Made by a program: the position numbers and the translations under genes. Shown one piece after another: positions 55,729 through 64,000 of a stretch of 64,000 nucleotides of DNA (position 1 is its first letter; every line of letters starts with the position of its first letter). Location: positions 4,580,465-4,644,464 of the forward strand of contig JALMQS010000841.1 in assembly GCA_024734495.1 (NCBI GenBank). The letters run 5' to 3'. The notes beneath the pieces are model-generated. The model did no database searches, was not told the origin of the DNA, and saw nothing but the letters and a program-made list of their open reading frames with translations. Source of the DNA: Forficula auricularia. Its lineage: Eukaryota; Arthropoda; Insecta; Dermaptera; Forficulidae.

Positions 55729-57417
55729 CCGGGTGATTCAATAAGGGTGACGAGGCACCGTATCTCAGGAACCAATAATCGTAGAAGTTTGGGAAAAAAA
55801 TCCTTCAGAGGAAATCGGCCAAGAAAAATTGCTGGAAATATTTTTTAAGTTCATACGTCCACCGCTAGGTGGCTAAATAGCTTCGATCGCATAAAAAATG
55901 CAATTTTCTCGAAAATCCTCCAATATAAGTTTAGAAATGAACACTCTCACGTTAATGCCACCATAATAGACCATCTTTTTGATAAATGACTTTTTATTGT
56001 AGGACGTAAAATAAAGGCGGGTGGGGATGCTAAGCTTTTATGGACTCTAGTGTCTATAACTTAAGTTTGACTTAACGGAAATTTGTTAACAAGGTCTGGT
56101 TCAAGAAAGGAAGGTTTGGTGAATAAAATAAAAAAACATCCATGCCATTCTAGTTCTTGCCGCCCTCGCTAAGGGGCGTGTTTTATAAAGTTAAACGTTT
56201 TATTAATTTTGCTCCGAAATCTTAAATGGAACCGTATAATTATTTTATTAGATTCAGAAAGTAGATCAAATTTGCAACAAAATATGTTCAAGCCGCATGT
56301 CGATGTCTCCATTCGTTTAACAGTTATTGCTTAAAGAATGTTTTATTAACTAATTTATTAAAGAAGCAAAATAGGTAATTGAGTTTTCAATTTTTTTTTA
56401 AGTTTCGTAGTCAAGCATGCCATGGACAAATAAAAAAACAGTTTAAAACTTTGTTCTTATTTTCATCTAATCACAACAATAATGATATAACATAACAAAC
56501 AATAAAATAACAATTACAACATTAACATCTATTTGTGAAAAATGCCGTTTCCATAGAAACTGTCAACCAAGTCTTTCACGGCCTTCTAAGAAATTAGACA
56601 TTTTTGAAATTTAATACCTACTCACAGGCGACAGAAAAGCATTAGGAAAAAAGCGTTATTATCATTATTTTTGTGATTAAATGAAAATAAGAACAAAGTT
56701 TTAAACTGTTTTTTATTTGTCCATGGCATGCTTGACTACGAAACTTAAAAAAAATTGAAAACTCAATTACCTATTTTGTTTCTTTAATAAATTGGTTAAT
56801 AAAATATTCTTTAAGCAATAACTGTTAAACGAATGGAGATATCGACATGCGGTTTGAACATATTTTGTTGCAAATTTGATCTACTTTCTGAATCTAATAA
56901 AATAATTATACGGTTCCATTTAAGATTTCGGAGCAAAATTAATAAAACGTTTAACTTTATAAAACACGCCCCTTAGCGAGGGCGGCAAGAACTAGAATGG
57001 CATGGATGTTTTTTTATTTTATTCACCAAACCTTCCTTTCTTGAACCAGACCTTGTTAACAAATTTCCGTTAAGTCAAACTTAAGTTATAGACACTAGAG
57101 TCCATAAAAGCTTAGCATCCCCACCCGCCTTTATTTTACGTCCTACAATAAAAAGTCATTTATCAAAAAGATGGTCTATTATGGTGGCATTAGCGTGAGA
57201 GTATTCATTTCTAAACTTATATTGGAAAATTTTCGAGAAAATTGCATTTTTTTATACGATCGAAGCTATTTAGCCACCTAGCGGTGGACTTATGAACTTA
57301 AAAAATATTTCCAGCAATTTTTCTTGGCCGATTTCCTCTGAAGGATTCTTTTCCCAAACTTCTACGATTATTAGTTCCTGAGATACGGTACCTCGTCACC
57401 CTTATTGAATCACCCGG
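55729..57417. mobile_element. Fold-back TIR element, 746-bp arms, TA target
   Basis: CCGGGTGATTCAATAAGGGT and its exact mirror end the element. TA flanks both sides (55727-55728, 57418-57419). Paired bases sum to 113146, for example CCATGG at 56420 and 56721. Arms run to about 56474 and 56672 and differ by few bases over 746. The loop is about 200 bases and non-coding. TA duplication and CCGGGTGATTC ends suggest a Tc1/mariner-type relation, unproven. Confidence 0.9.
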
Positions 57418-57589
57418 TACATAGGACCGGATTAAAATCTTATATCTATCTTATATTATATATCTTATACCATATATAGCAATTATTTAATTTTACAAAG
57501 AATTACTATAGTTGAAATATGGTGTACATTGTCCAACATTAGTTCACATTAGATATTTACATACATATCACAGCGTGAAATCACAATGA

Positions 57590-57840
57590 TCCAATCCATC
57601 TAACCAATTTTTTTCTCAATAATTTTTTGTCACACGACAGATTTTTTTGATCATTTGGGAGTTTGTTAAAATATTTAATTGCCACAAAATAGGCATTTTT
57701 TTGGGCAATTGACTTATTAATCTTTGGTAGGACAATTGATCTATGTCTATTTCTGCCACTATGTTCATTATACATAATCTTACACACATCATAATAATAA
57801 ACAACTGAGTTAACAAATGATTTTTGTGTTGACAAAACAA
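57590..57840 (-). pseudogene. CR1/jockey-like LINE C-terminal fragment
   Basis: The minus-strand ORF (57898-57581) contains RNRHRSIVLPKINKSIAQKN, then AYFVAIKYFNKLPNDQK. This pattern (short basic run, IP/LP..., AIK.(Y/F)N.LP...K) ends many CR1-like reverse-transcriptase ORFs. The polymerase core is absent. Confidence 0.55.
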
Positions 57841-57947
57841 TTACTGTCGCAAAGAGAAACAAAGAGATTGTCTCTGCTTGATGCAAATAAATATACACAT
57901 ATATATCAAGATGATATATCTGTATAATATATTATTTATTTGTTTGA

Positions 57948-57983
57948 GACTATAGTTTCGAAGACTTGGCTTCATCATCAGTC
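57948..57983 (-). ncRNA. Hammerhead-like motif, minus strand
   Basis: Minus strand: GA, CTGATGA, one extra T, GAAGCC..AGTCTTC, GAAA, C-TATA-G, TC. Helix II has a mismatch compared with its mirror at 58082. Confidence 0.4.
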
Positions 57984-58081
57984 TTCTCAATTATAAATGT
58001 TTTTCATGGAGTCAATATCATATGGATATTGAAAATTCCATATGATATTGACTCCATGAAAAACATTTATAATTGAAGAAA

Positions 58082-58120
58082 GACTGATGATGAAGACCAA
58101 GTCTTCGAAACTATAGTCTC
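58082..58120 (+). ncRNA. Hammerhead-like motif, plus strand
   Basis: GA, CTGATGA (58084-58090), one extra T, GAAGAC-CAA-GTCTTC (helix II), GAAA, C-TATA-G (2-bp helix III), TC. Helix I is short (GA/TC). Confidence 0.45.
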
Positions 58121-58254
58121 AAACAAATAAATAATATATATACAGATATATCATCTTGATATATATGTGTATATGTTTATTTGCATCAAGCAGAGGACAA
58201 CCTCTTTGTTTCTCTTTGTGAATCAACAACTCTGCTACTCTCGGCAAAACAAAA

Positions 58255-58450
58255 ACTTTTCAATTAAAACAATTATTATCTCGAAAAATATAATTTTTTC
58301 AATGTTCACTTGTTAGAGCTTTTTTGTAGAGCAAAATTCCATGGTTTCGCTCAATTTTTTAAATCAAAATAATTTCAACCGTTTTTGAGATATTTCGAAA
58401 AAAAAGAAGGAAAAAAAAACACTTTTTTCATGCACGATTACAATACATTT
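58255..58450 (-). mobile_element. Family A element, second half
   Basis: AAAACAATTATTATCTCGAA through CATGCACGATTACAATAC completes the copy interrupted at 55644. After it comes a CAAGAATCGCTCGG end like the one at 14480. Confidence 0.65.
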
Positions 58451-58624
58451 ATATAACTTTTAACTGAAGCAAAAAGTTGCCAAGAATCGCTCGGTGGCTT
58501 CAGGTACTTATTATTAATTTGAAAATTCACTAAAATTATTATGAGAACCAATATATCGACAAAAGCATCGATATCTCTCTTAGCTTTGGACAGAATATTC
58601 TGCATTAACATTATCTAAAAAAAA

Positions 58625-58866
58625 AGGTGATAAGATTGGATAAAAATAAAGAGAAATGTGGGGGAAGGTGGATTCGATAAGAATAATCGCTTATCAGCAA
58701 GCGCCATTCGGCGATTGGGAGCCAATCGCCCGATTAAGATGAAATCTATAGTCGCGATCCGGCCGGTGAACTAGTGGAGCATTCTCAGGAAAACGAGGCA
58801 AATTGTGTGTAGTGAGTAGTGGATATATTTTGAAAGGCTGAATTGAGTATTAAAGCTACGGTTGCT
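58625..58866 (+). promoter_or_regulatory. Probable promoter and 5' UTR
   Basis: A GC-richer island in AT-rich surroundings. GATAAG occurs at 58629-58634 and 58676-58681, GATAA at 58639, and CTTATC (GATA on the minus strand) at 58690-58695. A perfect inverted repeat GGCGATTGG-GAG-CCAATCGCC (58710-58730) presents two CCAAT boxes, as NF-Y would bind. No TATA box at a fitting distance. An in-frame TGA (58831-58833) precedes the start codon, so the downstream ATG is a plausible first Met. Confidence 0.45.
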
Positions 58867-58961
58867 ATGTGTAGCACGGGATACGAGGAATGCTACGATC
58901 CGGGAGTATGGGGGAATATTCCTCAGGACTATATGACCACGGACGATGAAATCAACTACAG
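58867..58961 (+). CDS. Probable first coding exon, identity unknown
   Basis: ATG at 58867 opens 31 codons beginning MCSTGYEECYDPGVWGNIPQ and ending TTDDEINY, plus two bases (AG), then donor GTAGGC. Codon composition is balanced, unlike surrounding AT-rich DNA, and no repeat copy exists in the window. The peptide is acidic without a signal sequence. It ends in phase 2, the same as the I-BAR exon 41 kb upstream, so it could be an alternative first exon of that MIM/MTSS1-like gene. It could equally be the start of an unrelated gene. The minus-strand ORF 58771-58977 is its shadow. Confidence 0.5.
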
Positions 58962-59104
58962 GTAGGCTAATCATCAATATTAATTTAGAATCAATCTTTC
59001 ACGTGAATTCTTATCTTACTAGGTATATTCAGAGACCAAACTTCTCTATATATTTCTAACTTGAAATAATGATCTTAAATAAATTTTTATAATTATTAGA
59101 TTTA

Positions 59105-60371
59105 CAGTAGTGATGAGCAAAGCAAGACCAAGACTTTGCTTTGCTCATCACTAATATTAATACTCAAAATCAAAATAATAATAATATTTTTCTTAAAAGT
59201 GGCCAGAACTTTCTAAACACCCTATAGAAGACTTTACAAACACACCCTCTGCCTATATTAATTAGTGTTGACCAGAATTGGTCTTGGTCTTGCAGTCTTG
59301 GTTTTGGTCTTTCTTTGCTCATCACTAGTTTACAGATACAAAATTTTGTTTAATTTTTGTCCAGCAGTGTTCTTTGCCCATTTAATATTTAACTTTATTG
59401 AAACACAAATTTAAAATTCCACTTATACAACATAAAAGCTTTAATAAATTTTTCTAATTAATACAACAAAGAATAATTGCTATATCAATGAGAATTGTTT
59501 TTGACCGCGTTTATTTGAAAAAGATATTTATCGCGAGACTACTGCAGATTATGCTATTGGAGTCTGCGGAGTATTAAGTCTGGACCAAGAGAGAAAAAGA
59601 TGTGATCCACTTAGCTACAATCCAACGTCATTTCGCGTATAGCCCGCTAGAGATTCGGATGGATCACCAATTGAATTTGAAATCTCAGATGTTATATATT
59701 TAATCTCCTAGTCCGGTTTATGGCAAGCATCTAACATACATGCTAATAGACCGAGAGCTCTGGAATGGGAGATCGAATATATAACATCTGAGATTTCAAA
59801 TTCACTTGGTGATCCATCCGAATGTCTAGCGGGCTATACGCCAAATGACTTTGGATTGTAGCTAAGTGGATCACATCTTTATCTCTCTTGGTCCAGACTT
59901 AAGACTCCGCAGACTCCAATAGCGTAATCCGCAGTAGTCTCGCGATAAATATCTTTTTCAAATAAGCGCGGTCAAAACAATTCTCATTGATATAGCAATT
60001 ATTCTTTGTTATATTAATTATAAAAATTTATTAAAGCTTTTATGTTGTATAAGTGGAATTTTAAATTTGTGTTTCAATAAAGTTAAATATTAAATGGGCA
60101 AAGAACACTGCTGGACAAAAAATTAAACAAAATTTTGTATCTGTAAACTAGTGATGAGCAAAGAAAGACCAAAACCAAGACTGCAAGACCAAGACCAATT
60201 CTGGTCAACACTAATTAATATAGGCAGAGGGTGTGTTTGTAAAGTCTTCTATAGGGTGTTTAGAAAGTCCTGGTCACTTTTAAGAAAAATATTATTATTA
60301 TTTTGATTTTGAGTATTAATATTAGTGATGAGCAAAGCAAAGTCTTGGTCTTGCTTTGCTCATCACTACTG
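59105..60371. mobile_element. hAT-like fold-back element, about 600-bp arms
   Basis: CAGTAGTGATGAGCAAAGCA at left mirrors TGCTTTGCTCATCACTACTG at right; paired bases sum to 119476. The CAGT.GTGATGAGCAAAG end resembles hAT CAGTGGTGGGCAAA ends. Each end also folds on itself (GATGAGCAAAGCAAGACC...GCTTTGCTCATC). Arms meet around a 57-base loop near 59738. Flanking 8-mers TAGATTTA and TAAACCTA match at only five of eight positions. Confidence 0.85.
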
Positions 60372-60381
60372 TAAACCTAAT

Positions 60382-60570
60382 AGCCCAGTAAATAGAGGAC
60401 CCAAAAAGTGGTTCATCTTACATTAATTTTGGGAAAAGATTTTTTTAGGATCCTTTGGTATGGTGTGGGTGTGCCAAATCTAAGTCTGCGACCTCGAAAG
60501 TATGGGGGACAACTTTTGGTGGCCGAAAAACCTCAAAGTTTTCCGACTTTTTTCAGTCGTGACAGCTTTC
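60382..60570 (+). mobile_element. Family E terminal fragment
   Basis: AGCCCAGTAAATAGAGGACC through GGCCGAAAAACCTC, the terminal 190 bases of family E. It abuts the hAT-like element at left. ORF 60408-60653 reads through it. Confidence 0.65.
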
Positions 60571-60649
60571 ACTCGCTTATTAAGAACTCTTTGTTTAATA
60601 AATCTTACTTTATAAAATGTACTTTAACTGACATTCTATACTATATATA

Positions 60650-60888
60650 TTGATCTAGATTAATTTGTAACAACGCTAAGAGAAATTTCTCTAAAAAAAT
60701 TTCCCTCTTGACTAGAATCGAACCTACGAACTCTTGAACTAAGGTCATCTGCTTTAACCACTCGACCAATGTAAGATTATTATTTATACCATGATTTCTA
60801 TTACTAAAACAATAAATTTTTGATTTAGACTTTGTGTCGAGATAATATTGTATTAATTTGAACTCGAATGAAAATGAAAAAACACCAA
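60650..60888 (-). mobile_element. tRNA-derived SINE-like repeat, second copy
   Basis: Minus-strand tRNA-like part (60701-60775) with A-box TGGTCGAGTGG and B-box GGTTCGATTCT, plus the tail shared with 3660-3790 (TCGAGATAATATTGTATT, GAATGAAAATGAAAAAACAC). Confidence 0.6.
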
Positions 60889-61170
60889 TTGGGGGGGGGG
60901 GGGGGTCAGAGACGCCCCCCCCCACACACACACACATAGAACTTTATTTTCAATTTCAAAATTTTTAAATGTTTTTTTTTCAATTTTTTTTTTACAAATT
61001 TCATATCTCATATTTTAAGTTCATTAAAAAAAAATTGTTAAAAATTCCCTGTCGATTTGGCCGCCGTTTTTTGGCCTCTGCGTGCGACGCACGTGTTGCA
61101 CTCCCGCCAGGCACGAGCCTATGTGGGGGCGGTCGCCCCCTCCGCGCCCCCCCCCCTGGATCCGCCCTTG
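60889..61170 (+). mobile_element. hAT element of the CAAGGGCGGATCCAG family, left end missing
   Basis: Ends CTGGATCCGCCCTTG at 61170. The interior from the G-run and GTCAGAGACGCCCCCC through CCCTGTCGATTTGGCCGCCG matches 63275-63563. The left terminal repeat is replaced by the SINE. Confidence 0.75.
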
Positions 61171-61709
61171 AATTCACACCATTATGACTAGAGTTAGAGA
61201 TCAGAAATATATTACATAGGACATGATATATATTAAGGTAGTTGTTTCGAGACAATACTAGCCAAAAGTTAATGTTAGAGTATATAGAACAAACATTAAG
61301 GATTCATAATTCATAAGCCCAAAAACTTTTTGCTGTTTATGTACCACTACTTGCCAATCCCGTGCTCGTTTGTCAAATCTGACAATACTGTCTGAGCTTG
61401 TATATATTTTATCATAAAAATGTCAGATAAAGAACATTATAAATGTCGATTTATAAAACAAAAAGTTCTTAATAAACGAATAAAAGCCCAATTGAATCTT
61501 TAAATGAAAAACTAGAAATTATCAATGATCCATTTTTAAAAACATTCCATTCATTCAGTTAAAACTCTTTAGAAAAGCCTAAACAAAAGAGTAACCCAGA
61601 TATTGCTCCATTTACATTCTAATCTCCCAAGAGGAAATATGAAGAAAAAGACATTATATATTTTTCAAAATTTTCAATGTATAAATCTTAATTTGTAACT
61701 AATTTGTAA
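61171..61709. other. No gene seen
   Basis: AT-rich sequence without recognisable repeats or exons. Confidence 0.4.
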
Positions 61710-62560
61710 TAGCCCAAGAGCCCACGACGGCCAGACCTTCGTTATTTTATAAAAGCTGAAAGTTTTTCTGTGCATGTCCCCTATACAGGTAAGAACAACC
61801 AGCGACTATAGAGTTTGGGTTGTGGTTACTTTGGCAGGTAACAGGTAATAAAGGTGTATAAAATAGTACTTTAAATTCGTTAAAGTATAAATCTCAATTT
61901 TTTCTCGTCATCCATTGCCAGACACCTATGACAGTTGCTACCCCTGCCAGACACCCCTAAACTTTCTTTTTGATTTTAAGTCGATTCTTCCACGTTTTCA
62001 GTAGAGGTTGCCATTAATAGTCAAAACAACAAAAATGGAATGCAATAAGGTTATTCCTCTAGTATTAGATAAGAATCGATGGTTATTTTTGATTTTAAGA
62101 CGATTCCTCCATGTCTTCATCAATGGTTATCAATAATAACCGAAATGTCAAAAATCTATGTAAAAACCATTAAAACTGTCCGCCTATTGAGGTAATATTT
62201 TTTTATAGGTCGCCAAGTAACATATATAAAATTTATCTTTTATATTATAACGAAAGTATAATTAAAATTTATTAAAGTTTCGGGGTGTCTGTCAGGGGGT
62301 AGCAACTGTCATAAGTGTCCGGCAATGGATGACGAGATTTCTAAAGTTATCCCGAAGAAAATATAAAAAAATTGAGCTTTATACTTTAACGAATTTAAAG
62401 TACTATTTTATACACTCTTTATTACCTGTTACCTGCCAAAGTAACCACAACCCAAACTCTATAGTCGCTGGTCGTTCTTACCTGTATAGGGGACATGCAC
62501 AGAAAAACTTTCAGCTTTTATAAAATAACGAAGGTCTGGCCGTCGTGGGCTCTTGGGCTA
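61710..62560. mobile_element. Fold-back TIR element, about 300-bp arms
   Basis: TAGCCCAAGAGCCCACGACG at left mirrors GTCGTGGGCTCTTGGGCTA at right; end positions sum to 124270. Arms include CCATTGCCAGACACCTATGA and its mirror and a CAGGTAAGAAC stretch. The central part has two diverged units of TTTGATTTTAAGNCGATTC. TA on both flanks. ORF 62329-62523 reads an arm. Confidence 0.8.
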
Positions 62561-62585
62561 TAACTAAATACTGAAATATTTGTGA

Positions 62586-62628
62586 TAGACTGATGATGAA
62601 GGCAATGCCTTCGAAACTATAGTCTCTA
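62586..62628 (+). ncRNA. Hammerhead-ribozyme-like motif, best copy
   Basis: TAGA (helix I), CTGATGA (62590-62596), one extra T, GAAGGC-AAT-GCCTTC (perfect 6-bp helix II), GAAA, C-TATA-G (helix III with UAUA loop), TC, TCTA (helix I, 4 bp). All three helices form. The single extra base between A9 and helix II is the only departure from the canonical core. Confidence 0.5.
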
Positions 62629-63155
62629 GAAATAATTAAAAATTATTTTATTTAAAAAACAGAAGACTCTTTCATTTTATTTTTAACCTAAAAAGATTTA
62701 AACTTGTTGCGACAATGGCTGAAGTGAAAAACGTCAAAAAAGTACTAAAGTTAAATCACTTTTTAGATTAAATAAATGCATTGTTGCCAGCTTGTTTTTA
62801 GTGTAAATTTTTCATTATACATTTTTAATTATTTATTCATTATTATCTCAGAAACTGTGTTGTAACAATGAATTAAAATTTTCTTAAAAAATGTATTAGT
62901 TATTGTTTAATGTTGCTTTAGATTTTTATAACAAAATGGTAAGAAGAGTTTCTTAATTATAATTAAATATGTATGTAAACTTTCCGATATCCCGTATAGT
63001 GCAATGTATAAGAGTCTGGAAAAACTCTTATCTTTGGAATTTAATATCTCCGAAACTATATTGTTCATAAATTTCGTTTTGGCACTAATTGACGCACAAG
63101 TATTTAAATAATAATCTGTCAAAATTTCAAAAAAATCCTAAGAAAACCCCTATGG
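62629..63155. other. No gene seen
   Basis: AT-rich sequence. The minus-strand ORF 62907-63122 has no recognisable domain. Confidence 0.4.
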
Positions 63156-63163
63156 TGATACAA

Positions 63164-63563
63164 AAAGTGCGGATCCAGGAATTTTTTATGGGGGGGGGGG
63201 AGAATGTATATAAGGTGCCTGATGTATATAAGATCTACTTTTTATCTCGAAAGTGTGTCGCGATCGAATTATCCAAGAGGGGGGGGGGTCAGAGACGCCC
63301 CCCCCCACACACACATAGAACTTTATTTTCAATTTTAAAATTTTTTAAAAAATAAATGTTGTTTTTTTTCAAATTTTTTTTACAAATTTCATATCTCATA
63401 TTTTAAGTTCATTAAAATAAAAAAAAAATAAAAATTGTTATAAATTCCCTGTCGATTTGGCCGCCGTTTTTTGGCCTCTGCGTGCGACGCACGTGTTGCA
63501 CTCCCGCCAGGCACGGGCCTCTATGGGGGCGAGATCGCCCCCTCCCCCCTGGATCCGCCCTTG
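63164..63563 (+). mobile_element. Non-autonomous hAT element with exact 8-bp TSD
   Basis: Left end AAAGTGCGGATCCAGG (mutated CAAGGGCGG), right end CCTGGATCCGCCCTTG. The exact 8-bp repeat TGATACAA lies at 63156-63163 and 63564-63571. Interior as in the 7462 copy, in opposite orientation, plus a G-run/C-run segment. ORF 63089-63355 reads through the left end. Confidence 0.9.
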
Positions 63564-63571
63564 TGATACAA

Positions 63572-64000
63572 TTATATTAACTAATTAATTGATTCTAATT
63601 ATGTTGCCATGGCAACAATAATGTAATTATTATTATTATTGATATAGAAAATAAATAAACATATTTTTCGTTCTAATTAATGTGTGTTCTTTTAATGTTA
63701 AAAATTTTGTAATTTATTGAATCAATTCAATCTTTTATAATAAGTAATAATTCTTTCACGAATGATTTATTATCAGCGTGGATACAAAGGTAATTTTTCC
63801 AAAAGATCTCTCCTATACTTTTAGATATAAATTAAAAAAGAATAAGAGGCAATTTCCCCCAAAAGATCTTACTATACTAACGAATGAATTTGGATGCTTA
63901 GGCGTTTTCTATGAAACAGATTGATTTTGTTAAGCTTGGCTGGAGAAGAAATGTATTTTTCATGACCATGATAAAACAGAATCTTTTAACAAAATGAGGA
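63572..64000. other. No gene seen
   Basis: AT-rich sequence with a small palindrome (TTGCCATGGCAA at about 63604). AAAAGATCT recurs at about 63801 and 63862. No exon recognised. Confidence 0.4.

Larger units (their letters stand above)
57870..58195. repeat. Palindrome of two PLE-like termini
   Basis: About 160-base arms mirror around 58033 (TCCATATGATATTGACTCCA and mirror). Outer parts include GATGCAAATAAATATACACA and AGAGAAACAAAGAG. Each arm contains a hammerhead-like motif pointing outward from the centre, as expected for head-to-head PLE terminal repeats. Confidence 0.75.

Noticed and set aside
58771..58977. 68-codon minus-strand ORF
   Set aside because: Shadow of the plus-strand first exon and its 5' UTR.

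Overview
The window is about 64 kb of AT-rich (roughly 70% A+T, my estimate) metazoan nuclear DNA, almost all of it intron or intergenic sequence packed with transposable elements. Two 100-base runs of N (17691-17790 and 35370-35469) mark scaffold gaps. Nothing looks prokaryotic: there are no operons, no ribosome binding sites, and essentially all longer ORFs are repeat-derived. Nuclear copies of mitochondrial DNA use TGA as tryptophan and resemble arthropod 12S, nad2, cob and cox3. An arthropod is therefore the best guess, perhaps a crustacean, but I cannot name a species.

Host gene content is small but real. A 62-nt internal exon on the + strand (17414-17475) has clean splice sites and encodes part of the I-BAR/IMD domain of the MIM/MTSS1 family of membrane-curving, actin-regulating proteins. 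About 41 kb downstream on the same strand, a GC-richer segment (58625-58866) with GATA and paired CCAAT motifs precedes a short first coding exon (58867-58961) that ends at a splice donor. Both exons end in phase 2, so the second could be an alternative first exon of the same gene; it could also belong to another gene. A near-perfect recursive splice site (around 5247) and a candidate recursive-splicing exon (49667-49709) lie on the same strand.

The rest is a layered record of mobile elements. There are Helitron-like elements with TC...CTAG ends and 3' hairpins; several hAT-type elements, two with exact 8-bp target-site duplications; and large fold-back or long-TIR elements (16.2-17.0, 24.7-26.6, 54.1-55.4, 55.7-57.4, 59.1-60.4 and 61.7-62.6 kb). 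A composite family built on the motif ACCGACTTCAAAAAA occurs many times. There are fragments of RTE-like and CR1-like LINEs, tRNA-derived SINEs, a probable solo LTR, and Penelope-like element (PLE) remains: a GIY-YIG endonuclease fragment plus several hammerhead-ribozyme-like motifs. Two tandem arrays (about 177-bp and 158-bp units) lie just upstream of a Helitron-like 3' end.

Layout: 1-17 kb repeats upstream of the I-BAR exon; 17.4 kb exon; 17.8-35 kb repeats, hAT relics and PLE termini; 35.3-37.8 kb PLE endonuclease and a mitochondrial insert mosaic; 38-47.5 kb LINEs, TIR elements and tandem arrays; 48-58.5 kb nested elements; 58.6-59 kb promoter and first exon; 59-64 kb fold-back elements in the following intron.
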